Assembly (NCBI RefSeq): GCF_003473295.1
Contig: NZ_QRMP01000004.1
Coordinates: 67,318-131,317 of the forward strand
Direction: 5' to 3'
Origin: Parabacteroides sp. AM08-6
GTDB taxonomy: Bacteria; Bacteroidota; Bacteroidia; Bacteroidales; Tannerellaceae
Length of the DNA stretch: 64,000 nucleotides
Part shown: in pieces, positions 18,406 through 28,614 of the stretch
Position numbering within the stretch: position 1 is the stretch's first letter
Layout of the letters: each line of letters begins with the position of its first letter
The notes under the pieces: generated by a model
Seen by the model: the letters and a program-made list of their open reading frames with translations, nothing else
What the model was told of the DNA's origin: nothing
Database searches by the model: none
Program-made: the position numbers and the translations under genes

Positions 18406-19107
18406 TTATTTGACTTCTTCCAGAACGGTATAATATTGCAACTGATTATTGTTGTTATACTGTTCGTTGCGTACCACTCCGATGTTGGGGGCATACCATT
18501 CGTATCCGTAACCCTCGATAGTCTCTTTTGGCGAACGCGATTTGATTTTGTATTTTACTTTCGTACAATCGAACGTACCGGCAGGTGTCTGTACCTGTTC
18601 GGTCGTGACGTATTCGCGGTCGTAGATGGAAATATTCTTTCTGTCTTTCTTGTTCTTTTTCGAATAGATGCGGATGAGGGCATCGTCGAAATACATGCCT
18701 TGTCCGTCGCCGGAAGGACTATTTGCCACGCTCGGATAGTTGATGACATCGTCCACCACGGCAATATCCGACTGCATATCCGAAACAAAGGAGGGATTGC
18801 TTAGCACCTCTTTCATATCCATGAAGAACTCACCGTTCTGGCAATAAGCGTCCAAGTCGCCTTTGTCGATTACCGTCCCGGCCTTGTTGGTGAAGATGTA
18901 ATCGGCTTCTACTTCGATGCCTGTCGGGGTGTTGCCGACTTCGTCCACCGTGTAGGTCATGACGCCTATCAGGTTGCCTTTGCCGTCATATCCCTTTTTT
19001 ACTAATTGTGCTCCCTGCGTCTGCGGGAAAAAGAATGTACAATCCTGAGCCATGGCGCCGGCTGTGAACAGCAGGGCCAGGGAGGCCAATAATACTTTAG
19101 ATTTCAT
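18406..19107 (-). CDS. Periplasmic protein, DUF3108/TapB-like
   Basis: A 233-residue secreted protein with a clear signal peptide (residues 1-20, ending GAMAQ). The rest is beta-strand rich. Segments such as GAQLVKKGYDGKGN, TPAGTFDCTKVKYKI and GYGYEWYAPNIGVVRNEQY fit the Bacteroidetes DUF3108/TapB-like group, which is known mainly from structural genomics. No function is assigned. It is monocistronic, divergent from nadB. Confidence 0.75.
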   Translation of the reverse strand: MKSKVLLASLALLFTAGAMAQDCTFFFPQTQGAQLVKKGYDGKGNLIGVMTYTVDEVGNTPTGIEVEADYIFTNKAGTVIDKGDLDAYCQNGEFFMDMKEVLSNPSFVSDMQSDIAVVDDVINYPSVANSPSGDGQGMYFDDALIRIYSKKNKKDRKNISIYDREYVTTEQVQTPAGTFDCTKVKYKIKSRSPKETIEGYGYEWYAPNIGVVRNEQYNNNNQLQYYTVLEEVK

Positions 19108-19278
19108 ATTTTAAAACGTTTAAGTGTTAATAATTAGCAGGATATCCAATGCCCCAATAGAACACGGCTGCAATCGGAGATGTTTACGTGATTGCTTTAA
19201 AATATCAAAAGAATAGGTAATACGGACTATATTTACATGAAAGCGGCCCGGAAGGGTACAACCAACTAAGTTAAATGT

Positions 19279-19286
19279 TAACTTTG
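19279..19286 (+). promoter_or_regulatory. -7 box for nadB
   Basis: TAACTTTG matches TAnnTTTG, 21 bases before the nadB ATG. No exact -33 TTTG is seen. Confidence 0.5.
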
Positions 19287-19307
19287 TCACGCTAAACGAT
19301 ATGAATT

Positions 19308-20882
19308 ATGGTACAACAATTCGATTTCTTAGTAATCGGTTCCGGTATCGCGGGCATGAGCTTCGCGCTGAAGGTGGCCGACAAAGGAAAAGTAGCCATC
19401 ATCTGTAAAACAGAGTTGGAAGAGGCAAACACCTATTTCGCACAAGGGGGAATTGCTTCGGTTACGAACATGCTGGTAGACAATTTCGACAAGCATATTG
19501 AAGATACAATGATTGCCGGCGACTGGATTAACGACCGGGAGGCCGTCGAAATGGTAGTCCGCAACGCCCCTTCGCAGATAAAGGAACTGATTAACTGGGG
19601 AGTGAATTTCGATAAGAACGAAAAAGGAGACTTCGACCTGCATCGTGAAGGCGGTCATTCCGAGTTCCGTATCCTCCATCACAAGGATAACACGGGGGCG
19701 GAGATACAATTGAGCCTTATCGAAGCCATCAAGCGCCATCCGAACATCACGATATTCAACCACCACTATGCCGTGGAAATCATCACGCAGCATCATCAGG
19801 GTATCATCGTCACCCGCTATACGCCGGGTATCAAATGCTACGGCGCATATGTGCTCAACGAGGGCACGGGCAAGGTGGAGACTTTCCTCTCGAAAGTGAC
19901 GGTGATGGCTACCGGAGGTTGCGAAGCTGTCTACCGGAACACGACCAATCCGCTGATTGCTACCGGCGACGGTATTGCCATGGTGTACCGTGCCAAAGGG
20001 GCTGTCAAGAATATGGAATTTATCCAGTTCCACCCGACTGCCTTGTTCCATCCCGGCGACCGTCCTTGTTTCCTGATTACCGAAGCGATGCGGGGATATG
20101 GTGGCGTTCTGCGTACACAGGATGGGAAGGAGTTTATGCAGAAATACGACAAACGCCTTTCGCTGGCTCCGCGCGACATCGTGGCTCGTGCCATCGACAA
20201 CGAGATGAAGCTCCGGGGTGAGGACCATGTGTATCTGGATGTCACGCATAAAGACCCGGAAGAGACGAAGAAACATTTCCCGAACATTTATAAGAAGTGC
20301 CTTAGCTTGGGCATCGATATCACGAAGGATTATATTCCGGTAGCCCCTGCCGCCCATTACCTGTGTGGAGGTATCTGTGTCGACCTGACCGGACAGTCCA
20401 GCATCCGCCGTCTGTATGCTATCGGCGAATGTTCATGCACAGGCTTGCACGGCGGAAATCGTCTGGCTTCCAACTCGCTGATAGAAGCCGTTGTATATGC
20501 GGACGCGGTAGCCAAACATGCCTTGAGCGTCCTCGAACGTTACGATTTCAATACGGATATACCGGAATGGAACGATGAAGGAACCATTTCCACCGAAGAA
20601 CGTATCCTGATTACCCAAAGTATGAAGGAGGTGAACCAGATTATGGAAGCTTACGTCGGTATCGTCCGCAGCAACACCCGCCTGACCCGTGCCTGGAACC
20701 GCCTGGACATCCTTTACGAAGAGACGGAAAGCCTCTTCAAACGCAGCAAAGCTTCCCGCGAATTATGCGAATTGCGTAATATGATAAATGTAGGCTACCT
20801 GATTACCCGCCAAGCGATGGAACGTAAGGAAAGTCGCGGGTTGCATTATACATTGGATTATCCGCCGGTGAAGAAGGAATAA
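19308..20882 (+). CDS. nadB: L-aspartate oxidase
   Basis: A 524-residue flavoprotein that oxidises L-aspartate to iminoaspartate, the first step of de novo NAD synthesis. It has the FAD motif VIGSGIAGMSFAL, NTYFAQGGIASV, HREGGHSEFRILHHKD, FHPTAL and the typical GGICVDLTGQSSIRRLYAIGE with CTGLHGGNRLASNSLIE. The C-terminal helical domain of the succinate dehydrogenase flavoprotein family is complete. The nadA and nadC partners are not here. It is transcribed alone and converges on the flippase. Confidence 0.96.
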   Translation: MVQQFDFLVIGSGIAGMSFALKVADKGKVAIICKTELEEANTYFAQGGIASVTNMLVDNFDKHIEDTMIAGDWINDREAVEMVVRNAPSQIKELINWGVNFDKNEKGDFDLHREGGHSEFRILHHKDNTGAEIQLSLIEAIKRHPNITIFNHHYAVEIITQHHQGIIVTRYTPGIKCYGAYVLNEGTGKVETFLSKVTVMATGGCEAVYRNTTNPLIATGDGIAMVYRAKGAVKNMEFIQFHPTALFHPGDRPCFLITEAMRGYGGVLRTQDGKEFMQKYDKRLSLAPRDIVARAIDNEMKLRGEDHVYLDVTHKDPEETKKHFPNIYKKCLSLGIDITKDYIPVAPAAHYLCGGICVDLTGQSSIRRLYAIGECSCTGLHGGNRLASNSLIEAVVYADAVAKHALSVLERYDFNTDIPEWNDEGTISTEERILITQSMKEVNQIMEAYVGIVRSNTRLTRAWNRLDILYEETESLFKRSKASRELCELRNMINVGYLITRQAMERKESRGLHYTLDYPPVKKE

Positions 20883-20909
20883 AGTATAAAATGGGGATGT
20901 GCCGGACTG

Positions 20910-22361
20910 TCATTTCCCCCTTTTCATGAACATTAAAGACTCCCGGAAAATAACGGAATTAAATTTCATCAGTGCTCCAATATACAAAGCTGCAGAAAGT
21001 AATATTTTAACAACAAAAATCAACGCATCGTTTTGCAAGTCGATTATGCGCAGAAAGCACCAAACGATTGCAAAGATTATAAGAGTAAGTCCTAAGTAAG
21101 GCGAAAAATCTTTTACTATTTGAAACAATGTTACCGGTATCAACTTACTAACAATCCGATGCCAAACCAGTATATAGAAACAACTTACGACAACATTCAC
21201 AAATGCCATCCAATATATGCCGAATGGTAAAGCAAGAATTGCCGCTCCTATCTGAATAACCGCAAACAACAAACCATTGACAAAGAAACAATTCGAACGG
21301 CCATAGGAAATAACAACTTGTGTATATAATAAAGAGATAGGAGAAAATGCAGCCCAGATACAATAACATTGAAGTATTGGGACACTGGGCAACCAATCTT
21401 CATTAATTAACCCAAAAAATTCTCTTCCGACAAATGCCAAACCCAACATGGTCGGGAATGAAATAAATGCGATAAAACGTATCATCTTACGAAAAATCAG
21501 CGCGAATCGTTTTGGCTCTCCTTGCAATTGAACAAAAATGGGTTGCGCGACATTACTGACCATTCCATTTATTACTTGCCCACCCATCCTGGACCATTTT
21601 ACTCCCTGTGAAAAGTTTCCCACATCACTTGTTGTATTGTATTTACCCAATAACACTGAAAAAATATTAGCCTGTACTTGAGAAACGACAGAAGAGATTA
21701 ACATCCTGGAACTAAAACCAAACATCTCTTTTATCGGCCTGAAATCAATCTCGAAATTCGGACGCCAAGGCGAATAATACCACCGGAGTATCATACCTAC
21801 AGTTGCCGTAACAAGGGTTTGTATTGCTAAAGCCCAATAGCCATAGCCGCTCAATGCCATATACACACCGATTCCCCCACCTATTAAAGTGGAAAGAATA
21901 TCAATTTTAGCACGTTCCCGAACAAGCAATAATTTAAAAAGAACCGCATTATGAGCTGTACTCAAACTTCCTATCACAATGGACAGAAATAATATTCTGG
22001 ATAATAAAACAAGCTCCGGTTGATTATAAAAATCAGCAATTAACGGAGCACAGAAATACAATATAATATAGATAGAACATCCTACGATTAGATTGAACCA
22101 AAATACAGCATTGAAGTCTTTATTTTGAAAAGTTGGTTTATTGGTTAAAGCCATAGTAAAACCGCTATCCTGAATGATGCTCGCTATTCCCATAAAAATA
22201 GCCAACAGTTCAATCATTCCATAGTCACCCGGAGAGAGATTTTTAAGAAATATAAGACCAATCACTACACTTAGCAGCTGCTGTACTCCATTACTTATTC
22301 CGCCCCAGAATAATCCTTTGACTGTTTTTTGCTTCAGTGTATTTTCAGGTCTCAATTCCAT
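20910..22361 (-). CDS. Polysaccharide flippase (MOP/PST family, Wzx-like)
   Basis: A 483-residue integral membrane protein with about 12-14 hydrophobic segments. The N-terminus KTVKGLFWGGISNGVQQLL, the early SPGDYGMIELLA loop and QDSGFTMAL are hallmarks of the lipopolysaccharide-flippase branch (WzxC-like) of the MOP superfamily. It should move an undecaprenyl-linked oligosaccharide across the inner membrane. The sugar-nucleotide enzymes at 22669-24857 are its likely suppliers, but a terminator lies between them. No Wzy polymerase or ligase is adjacent. Confidence 0.9.
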   Translation of the reverse strand: MELRPENTLKQKTVKGLFWGGISNGVQQLLSVVIGLIFLKNLSPGDYGMIELLAIFMGIASIIQDSGFTMALTNKPTFQNKDFNAVFWFNLIVGCSIYIILYFCAPLIADFYNQPELVLLSRILFLSIVIGSLSTAHNAVLFKLLLVRERAKIDILSTLIGGGIGVYMALSGYGYWALAIQTLVTATVGMILRWYYSPWRPNFEIDFRPIKEMFGFSSRMLISSVVSQVQANIFSVLLGKYNTTSDVGNFSQGVKWSRMGGQVINGMVSNVAQPIFVQLQGEPKRFALIFRKMIRFIAFISFPTMLGLAFVGREFFGLINEDWLPSVPILQCYCIWAAFSPISLLYTQVVISYGRSNCFFVNGLLFAVIQIGAAILALPFGIYWMAFVNVVVSCFYILVWHRIVSKLIPVTLFQIVKDFSPYLGLTLIIFAIVWCFLRIIDLQNDALIFVVKILLSAALYIGALMKFNSVIFRESLMFMKRGK

Positions 22362-22668
22362 TATAAGCAGTTTCTAAATAATTCTGTTTGTAAAGAAAGC
22401 TTGTTTTATAAACGAACGAACTGGATGTTTAGTATAAAAAGTATGAAATGGATAAAAAACAAGGGAGAGGTCGGTCGCGAACCGCCTCTCCCATCCATAG
22501 TCAAGGTATTCTTGCAACTAGCTTGGTTGCAAGTGAAAAACGTTTTTCTTGAATAATATATATATTATTTCTTCTATTACGAGACAAACATAGTACAATA
22601 TCTTCACATACAACCATAAAAATATATTTATTTTTAATAAAGTGTTTTATAACATATAAAATAGGCTT
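22362..22668. other. Gene-free gap with two hairpins inside the flippase locus
   Basis: This 307-base gap separates the flippase start from the dehydrogenase stop. It holds the minus-strand terminator at 22463-22492 and a second inverted repeat, CTTGCAAC (22511-22518) with GTTGCAAG (22526-22533). The part from 22550 to 22660 is very AT-rich. No protein-coding signal is seen. Confidence 0.6.
22451..22492 (-). terminator. Terminator downstream of the sugar-nucleotide genes
   Basis: GGGAGAGG (22463-22470) pairs with CCTCTCCC (22485-22492), and an inner CGGT/ACCG extends the stem with one bulge. Read on the minus strand the hairpin is followed by TTGTTTTTTATC. It should separate the dehydrogenase transcript from the flippase. 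Confidence 0.8.
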
Positions 22669-23694
22669 TTATTCCTTCTTTAAGGCATAAATTCGCTGAA
22701 TTATGTCGACAACTTTCATGCCCTCCAATACATTTGTTGTAATACTTTCAGCTTTTGTTCCTGAAAGGACACGGACAACATTTCGAATTACAAAATTATG
22801 ATTTTGGGCAGAACCTTTATAAGGGCCATAATCATTACCCGGATTAGTCGGGGCCAACACCGGGATTTCGTAATTTTTAACATGACAATATTCTACCTCA
22901 TTCATATATTGCCCACCTATTTTAACACTACCGTTCTCTGCTATAATCAGCATACTACTCTCCATATTTTTGTCCCAGACAGAAGTTGAATAATTTAAAC
23001 TTCCTATACCACCATCAACAAAGTTAAAATTGACAAATCCGGAATCTTCAAAATCAGTTAAGCCTGCATGGTTAAAATCAGCAAAACGAGCTTGAATATT
23101 GCAAATATCCCCAAATAACCAATACATAATATCTATAAAATGGGAAAATTGGGTAAAAAGAGTTCCACCGTCCAATTCAGCATTGCCATGCCAACCTTCC
23201 GGTTTATAATAACGTTCGTCACGATTCCAGTAACAGTTTAATTGTACCATATAAATTTTTCCCAATTTACCGGACTCAACTATTTCTTTTATCCACACGG
23301 ATGGAGGAGAATAACGGTTTTGCATGACACAGAAAACTTGTTTCCGGTATTTCAATGAGGTATAAACAACTTTTTCGGCATCAGCCAATGTCAATGCCAT
23401 AGGTTTCTCGATTACAACATTGCAACCTGCTTCTATCGATTGAATAGCCATAGAAGCATGCAAACCGTTAGGAGTGCAAATATTAACCACATCGATGGAA
23501 ATGTCACTTTGGAGCAAAGAAGTCAAATCCGGAAAGAATGGTACATCGTATGCTTCAATGCCTAATTCTTCACGAGGACGGATATCGCATAAAGCAACCA
23601 GTTCTGCATCCGGCTCACGGGTAACCATCTCTGCATGACGCTTACCGATATGACCGCAACCGACTACGGCAAATCTTATTTTATTTTGTTTCAT
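22669..23694 (-). CDS. Gfo/Idh/MocA oxidoreductase, WlbA-like
   Basis: A 341-residue NAD-dependent sugar dehydrogenase. The Rossmann motif VGCGHIGKRHAEM is at the N-terminus. EKPMALTLADAEK near residue 95 supplies the conserved Lys of the EKP motif, and GGTLFTQFSHFIDIMYWLFGD near 175 carries the family His. This pattern resembles WlbA/WbpB, which oxidises UDP-GlcNAc uronate at C3 before transamination. The aminotransferase gene lies 11 bases upstream in the same transcript, supporting that role. The exact substrate is inferred. Confidence 0.85.
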   Translation of the reverse strand: MKQNKIRFAVVGCGHIGKRHAEMVTREPDAELVALCDIRPREELGIEAYDVPFFPDLTSLLQSDISIDVVNICTPNGLHASMAIQSIEAGCNVVIEKPMALTLADAEKVVYTSLKYRKQVFCVMQNRYSPPSVWIKEIVESGKLGKIYMVQLNCYWNRDERYYKPEGWHGNAELDGGTLFTQFSHFIDIMYWLFGDICNIQARFADFNHAGLTDFEDSGFVNFNFVDGGIGSLNYSTSVWDKNMESSMLIIAENGSVKIGGQYMNEVEYCHVKNYEIPVLAPTNPGNDYGPYKGSAQNHNFVIRNVVRVLSGTKAESITTNVLEGMKVVDIIQRIYALKKE

Positions 23695-23705
23695 AACCTT
23701 TTTCT

Positions 23706-24857
23706 TTAAGACAGACGAGCGATTGCCAGAATAGCCTCAGCAAAAGAGTCTGTTATATGTCGTTGTTCACTTTCTGTCATTTCCGTATGAATAGGCAGGG
23801 ATAACACACTCCGGCTCAATTTGTCCGACTCCTGTAACGAACCGCCAATACGAATTATTCCGCGATAAGCTTCCTGCAATTGCAAAGGCAGCGGATAATA
23901 CACCATGGACGGCACACCTCGTTCTTTCAGATATGCTTGTAACAAGTCCCGTTTTTTTTCTTCAACCTGAATTGTGTATTGATGATAGACATGGGTGGAA
24001 AAAGAGGATTTTAAAGGTAACAGAACATCTTGACAAGAAGAAAGAGCTTCATCATAACGGGAAGCTACTAATTGACGAGCTTGCGTAAATTCGGACAGAT
24101 ACCGGAGTTTTACATCCAAAATAGCCGCTTGTAAAGTATCCAAACGGGAATTACATCCGATTTGTTTGTGATGATATTTCCTCACCTGCCCATGATTGGC
24201 AATTTGATGAATACGTTCTGCCAATTGTACATCCGAAGTTATCAATGCACCTCCATCTCCATAACAGGCTAAGGGCTTGGATGGGAAAAAGGAAGTGGTC
24301 CCGATATGACCGATTGTTCCGGTTTTCTGCGTACGGCCATCCGGAAATGTATAAGTTGCCCCTACAGATTGAGCGTTATCTTCTATAACAAACAAATGGT
24401 GGACATCTGCCAACGACATAATCGACTCCATATCACACGATTGTCCGAACAGGTGAACAACAATGATAGCTTTTGTTTTAGGAGAAACAGCAGCCTCTAT
24501 CAGGGAAGGATTGATATTAAATGTCCGCGAATCGACATCAACCAACACCGGTGTCAATCCTAAAAGAGCAACAACTTCAGCCGCTGCCACATAAGTAAAT
24601 GCCGGAATAATTACTTCGTCGCCCGGTTTAAGCCCTAAAGCCATCAAAGCAATTTGAAGGGCATCCGTCCCGTTTCCACAAGGGATAACACTGGGGACAT
24701 CCAGATATTCGGCCAAATGGCGGGAGAAAGTCTTGACCTGCGGACCATTAATGAAAGAGCAATCATCCATAACAGATTGCATGGCAGTGTCTATATCATT
24801 CTTAAGACGAAGATATTGCCTATGCAAGTCGACCATTTGTATTTGCTTTTCAAACAT
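23706..24857 (-). CDS. DegT/DnrJ/EryC1 sugar aminotransferase
   Basis: A PLP-dependent aminotransferase of about 383 residues for nucleotide sugars. It has PCGNGTDALQIALMALGLKPGDEVIIPAFTY-type landmarks (NGTDALQ, DEVIIPAFTY), VIEDNAQSVGA, and SFFPSKPLACYGDGGA, whose Lys should bind PLP. I chose the ATG at 24857 because a GGGAGGGAGG ribosome site stands immediately before it. A start at 24872 would leave no such site. With the WlbA-like gene it would form a 3-amino-uronate sugar; the matching N-acetyltransferase (WlbB) is absent from the window. Confidence 0.88.
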   Translation of the reverse strand: MFEKQIQMVDLHRQYLRLKNDIDTAMQSVMDDCSFINGPQVKTFSRHLAEYLDVPSVIPCGNGTDALQIALMALGLKPGDEVIIPAFTYVAAAEVVALLGLTPVLVDVDSRTFNINPSLIEAAVSPKTKAIIVVHLFGQSCDMESIMSLADVHHLFVIEDNAQSVGATYTFPDGRTQKTGTIGHIGTTSFFPSKPLACYGDGGALITSDVQLAERIHQIANHGQVRKYHHKQIGCNSRLDTLQAAILDVKLRYLSEFTQARQLVASRYDEALSSCQDVLLPLKSSFSTHVYHQYTIQVEEKKRDLLQAYLKERGVPSMVYYPLPLQLQEAYRGIIRIGGSLQESDKLSRSVLSLPIHTEMTESEQRHITDSFAEAILAIARLS

Positions 24858-24880
24858 CCTCCCTCCCGGCATCTTGCTTG

Positions 24881-26920
24881 TTATTTCACTTCACTACCCG
24901 GCTTCACTTCTTTTTCAGGAGTGATTACAGCCAGTTTGCCATCGAAATTCTCGGCTGACAGTATCATACCTTCGGAAACGATACCTTTCAATTTACGGGG
25001 AGCCAGGTTGGCTATAAAGCAAACCTGCTTGCCTACCAGTTCTTCAGGAGCATAATGCTGGGCGATACCGGAAACAATCGTACGTTTCTCTAAACCGTCG
25101 TCGATACGGAATTGAAGCAATTTGTCGGCTTTCGGAACTTTTGTACATTCCAGAATAGTTCCCACACGGATATCCAACTTTGTGAAATCATCGAATGAGA
25201 TATTTTCACGGACAGGTTTTGCCTTGTAGTTGGCTTCTTCGTTTGCCTTTTTGGTATCCAAAAGCTTCTGAACCTGCGTTTCAATTACACTATCCTCTAT
25301 CTTTTCGAACAGAAGTTCGGATTTACCCAGTTGATGACCAGCTTCCAGCAAATCGGTTGCCCCTAAACGGTTCCAGCCTAAAGGTTCTACATTCAGCATT
25401 TTATTCAGTTTTTCCATGCTAAAAGGAAGGAACGGTTCGAATGCGATTGCAAGATTCGCCGTAATCTGCAAAGCTATATTCATAATAGTAGCGACACGAG
25501 CCATATCGGTTTTCGCCAATTTCCAAGGTTCAGTATCAGCCAGATATTTATTACCGATACGCGCCAGGTTCATCGCTTCTTTTTGAGCGTCACGAAAATG
25601 GAATGTATCGAGCAAACGTTCTACATCAGCTTTTACATCTGCAAAGTCGGTCAATGTCTGACGGTCGTAATCCGTCAGTTCACCGGCTGCAGGTACTTTC
25701 CCTTCAAAATATTTATCGGTAAGAACCAGGGCTCGGTTGACAAAGTTGCCCAAGATGGCTACTAATTCATTGTTATTGCGAGCCTGAAAATCTTTCCATG
25801 TAAAATCGTTATCCTTTGTTTCCGGGGCGTTAGCTGTCAGGACATAACGAAGTACATCCTGCTTACCCGGCATATCCACCAGATATTCGTTCAACCATAC
25901 AGCCCAGTTACGGGAAGTAGAGATTTTGTCTCCTTCCAGATTCAGGAACTCATTTGCCGGAACATTCTCCGGCAGATTATAAGAACCTTCAGCTTTCAGC
26001 ATAGCCGGAAATACGATACAATGGAATACTATATTGTCTTTGCCTATGAAATGAATCATTTTGGTTTCAGGGTCTTTCCACCATTTTTCCCAACTATCGG
26101 GTAATAATTCCTTCGTGTTGGAAATATAACCGATAGGCGCGTCAAACCAGACATAGAGAACTTTCCCTTCTGCTCCTTCTACCGGAACAGGAATACCCCA
26201 ATCCAAATCACGGCTTACCGCCCGCGGTTGCAATCCCATATCCAGCCAACTCTTACATTGTCCGTACACGTTCGGTTTCCACTCCTTATGTCCTTCCAAA
26301 ATCCATTCTCGAAGAAACGGTTCCCATTTATCAAGAGGAAGATACCAATGTTTGGTTTCTTTCATGACAGGCTTACTCCCGCTTATAGCCGATTTCGGGT
26401 CTATCAGGTCCGTCGGACTCAGAGAGGTGCCACAGGCCTCGCATTGGTCACCATAAGCCTTTTCATTGCCGCAATGGGGACAAGTTCCGGTGATATAACG
26501 GTCAGCCAGAAATTGTTTTGCTTCCTCATCGTAGTATTGTTCGCTCGTTTTTTCGACAAATTCGCCTTTATCATAGAGAGTACGGAAGAAATCCGAAGCC
26601 ATCTGATGGTGCGTAAGAGAAGTGGTACGGGAATAGATATCGAATGTGATTCCGAATTCTTCAAAAGATTTCTTGATGATACCATGATAACGGTCTACCA
26701 CATCTTGCGGAGTAATCCCCTCTTTTTTTGCTCTCAGCGTAATAGGCACTCCATGTTCGTCCGAACCGCCGATCATCAAAACCTCTTCCCCTTTCAGGCG
26801 AAGATAGCGGGCATAAATATCGGCAGGCACATATACTCCGGCCAGGTGACCGATATGTACCGGTCCGTTAGCATACGGTAACGCTGTAGTTATCAGCGTT
26901 CTCTTAAATTGTTTTTCCAT
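24881..26920 (-). CDS. metG: Methionyl-tRNA synthetase
   Basis: A class I synthetase of about 679 residues. It has [14 protein letters not shown] (HIGH motif), a four-cysteine zinc knuckle (CPHCGNEK...QCEACG), WFDAPIGY, and [13 protein letters not shown] in place of a strict KMSKS. A C-terminal OB-fold tRNA-binding domain ([14 protein letters not shown]) fills about the last 110 residues. I chose the ATG at 26920 (MEKQFKRT). An alternative start eight codons upstream lies inside the -7 box region. The two sugar enzymes begin 23 bases past its stop and are probably co-transcribed. Confidence 0.97.
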   Translation of the reverse strand: MEKQFKRTLITTALPYANGPVHIGHLAGVYVPADIYARYLRLKGEEVLMIGGSDEHGVPITLRAKKEGITPQDVVDRYHGIIKKSFEEFGITFDIYSRTTSLTHHQMASDFFRTLYDKGEFVEKTSEQYYDEEAKQFLADRYITGTCPHCGNEKAYGDQCEACGTSLSPTDLIDPKSAISGSKPVMKETKHWYLPLDKWEPFLREWILEGHKEWKPNVYGQCKSWLDMGLQPRAVSRDLDWGIPVPVEGAEGKVLYVWFDAPIGYISNTKELLPDSWEKWWKDPETKMIHFIGKDNIVFHCIVFPAMLKAEGSYNLPENVPANEFLNLEGDKISTSRNWAVWLNEYLVDMPGKQDVLRYVLTANAPETKDNDFTWKDFQARNNNELVAILGNFVNRALVLTDKYFEGKVPAAGELTDYDRQTLTDFADVKADVERLLDTFHFRDAQKEAMNLARIGNKYLADTEPWKLAKTDMARVATIMNIALQITANLAIAFEPFLPFSMEKLNKMLNVEPLGWNRLGATDLLEAGHQLGKSELLFEKIEDSVIETQVQKLLDTKKANEEANYKAKPVRENISFDDFTKLDIRVGTILECTKVPKADKLLQFRIDDGLEKRTIVSGIAQHYAPEELVGKQVCFIANLAPRKLKGIVSEGMILSAENFDGKLAVITPEKEVKPGSEVK

Positions 26921-26943
26921 ACCTTGTGTTCTCTTTTGAGGCA

Positions 26944-26951
26944 CAAAGGTA
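26944..26951 (-). promoter_or_regulatory. -7 box for metG
   Basis: On the minus strand this reads TACCTTTG, 23 bases before the metG ATG at 26920 and just past the stop of the PCMD operon. It argues that metG has its own promoter. No exact -33 box is seen. Confidence 0.5.
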
Positions 26952-26970
26952 TGGAAAATATTGTAAATAA

Positions 26971-28614
26971 CTATTCGTATATCAGCTCAAAATCGTCAAT
27001 CCAGAGCGTGCTGCCTTCACCTCCGGTAAAATAGTCTCCGTATTTACTTGCGGAAGCCACAATAAGAATATACTTCGGCTTACGTGTCAGAGAACGATAA
27101 TCCAATTTGAGTTTGAATTCAGTCCAGTTACTGACAGTCTTATCTACTATCATCTCCTGATAAGCAATGATATGGGAATCGTTTTTGTCGAAAAGCTGAC
27201 GCGCAGATTTCATTGTTCGAATTCGTACCGGAGCATCCCAATCGCCTAACGCTATATAAATATGGGCTTTGTCATTCATTCCTTTTTGAGCGTCTTCAAT
27301 CGGATCGTCTGCCGATACACGGGTAATGGGAGTAGAAGTGTATTTAAACCAACCTTTTAAAGTGGTTGGTCGAACAGTAAAAGGACGTCCGAAATCCAAA
27401 ATTCCATCACTACTGTTCGTATCCAAATCTACAAATTTTCCGGTAAAGATATTTCCGGCAGCAAATTTGATTACGACCCATTCCGAACCTAACCGGGCAG
27501 AACGTCTCCCCCCATGTACAACGGTTTCATCATAATTTGTTACATTTTTGCCTATCACGGCAGCACCGCCATTACCGGAATCCCAGAACATATCTCCTCC
27601 TTCGGCATAAATCATCCAAGCTTTTCCATCTTTCCACCAATCTTCAAAACCCGGATTAGGCAACTGGGAGACAGGGTCCGTCGTAAATGTACGGATATCG
27701 TTTACCTGCGAGCCGACCGTAGCTTGGTATTCATAAACCGTAGAAGGAGAAAGATGCCGCATTACTGCAGTAAAACTCCCATTTGAAAACTCTATTTCAT
27801 CATCGAAAACCCGGTCCCATTCTTCTTCCCCTTGTTTACGATATTTGATATCAATTGCTGTTCCTTCAGCAGCATCACCAACCAAATAGGCGCGTTTAGA
27901 CCAGGCAGACAGAGTGATTGAAGAACCCGTAAAATGAACTACACTCACCGTCCATTCTTCTGTCTCGCCAAAAGCCGTGACTTTAAATTTTAAAGGACGA
28001 CGAAAATCTGTTATCCGCATAGGTTCCGGTTCCGTTTTTGCTATAGAAGACCCTAATACAAACTCTTCAACAGATAAACGACTTAAATCTGTTTTCTCTT
28101 CCACATAAATAATCACCTGTTTATTCTGCTCGTCGACAAGCGGGATGCCTACCTGCACATCTTGCCCGTCAGCGCCTTTTAGCTTAAAGCTTCTCTGAAT
28201 ATTCCGTTTAGCCGTAATTTGCCAGATATAATCCTGATAAGTGCTTAAAACAAAGTGTACCGGAGAAGACAAGTCTATATGCGTATTGGCTCCGGTAGCC
28301 AAACTGTCCAAAGATGCAAATCCGGTATCCGGAAAATGATTATAATCTTTACAAGCCAATGTATCCGGAGTAATTTTAACATCTTCGGATACAAGCAATT
28401 TTGTAATCCTGACATCACGCAAATCAGTTGTATCGTCAACCAATATCACAACTTCCCTGGTCTCTTTATTTATTGAAGCAGAAATAAAACCATCGGTTTC
28501 AATCTCTTTTATCTCTCCTTTTATAACCGGATAAGGAATATCATTTTCTATACATCCGGCCAATAGGTTGATGATAAACAGATAAATTATATATTTTTTA
28601 TATCGCATCATCAA
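26971..28614 (-). CDS. PCMD-domain lipoprotein (module A absent)
   Basis: A 547-residue lipoprotein; the lipobox ends LLAGC, followed by acidic IENDI. The first 230 residues contain two DUF5018-like beta units (each ending like [19 protein letters not shown]). Residues about 235-325 look like a fibronectin-III-like unit ([17 protein letters not shown]...FTTD). The rest is a PCMD domain (putative carbohydrate metabolism): [35 protein letters not shown], and a C-terminal [14 protein letters not shown] with [11 protein letters not shown]. It is the last gene of the six-gene operon and starts next to the barrel gene stop. The acidic residues suggest surface exposure. Function is unknown. Confidence 0.85.
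   Translation of the reverse strand: MMMRYKKYIIYLFIINLLAGCIENDIPYPVIKGEIKEIETDGFISASINKETREVVILVDDTTDLRDVRITKLLVSEDVKITPDTLACKDYNHFPDTGFASLDSLATGANTHIDLSSPVHFVLSTYQDYIWQITAKRNIQRSFKLKGADGQDVQVGIPLVDEQNKQVIIYVEEKTDLSRLSVEEFVLGSSIAKTEPEPMRITDFRRPLKFKVTAFGETEEWTVSVVHFTGSSITLSAWSKRAYLVGDAAEGTAIDIKYRKQGEEEWDRVFDDEIEFSNGSFTAVMRHLSPSTVYEYQATVGSQVNDIRTFTTDPVSQLPNPGFEDWWKDGKAWMIYAEGGDMFWDSGNGGAAVIGKNVTNYDETVVHGGRRSARLGSEWVVIKFAAGNIFTGKFVDLDTNSSDGILDFGRPFTVRPTTLKGWFKYTSTPITRVSADDPIEDAQKGMNDKAHIYIALGDWDAPVRIRTMKSARQLFDKNDSHIIAYQEMIVDKTVSNWTEFKLKLDYRSLTRKPKYILIVASASKYGDYFTGGEGSTLWIDDFELIYE

Noticed and set aside
18184..18804. 206-codon plus-strand open frame over the DUF3108-like gene
   Set aside because: It lies antisense to a gene with a clear signal peptide and has no family resemblance or ribosome site.
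20883..20909. GGGGA...TCCCC pairing between nadB and the flippase as a terminator
   Set aside because: The stem is short and interrupted and the T-run is weak; not strong enough to list.
22511..22533. CTTGCAAC/GTTGCAAG inverted repeat as an attachment or recombination site
   Set aside because: No recombinase gene, no second copy seen, and it lies next to a terminator; a simple secondary-structure element is more likely.
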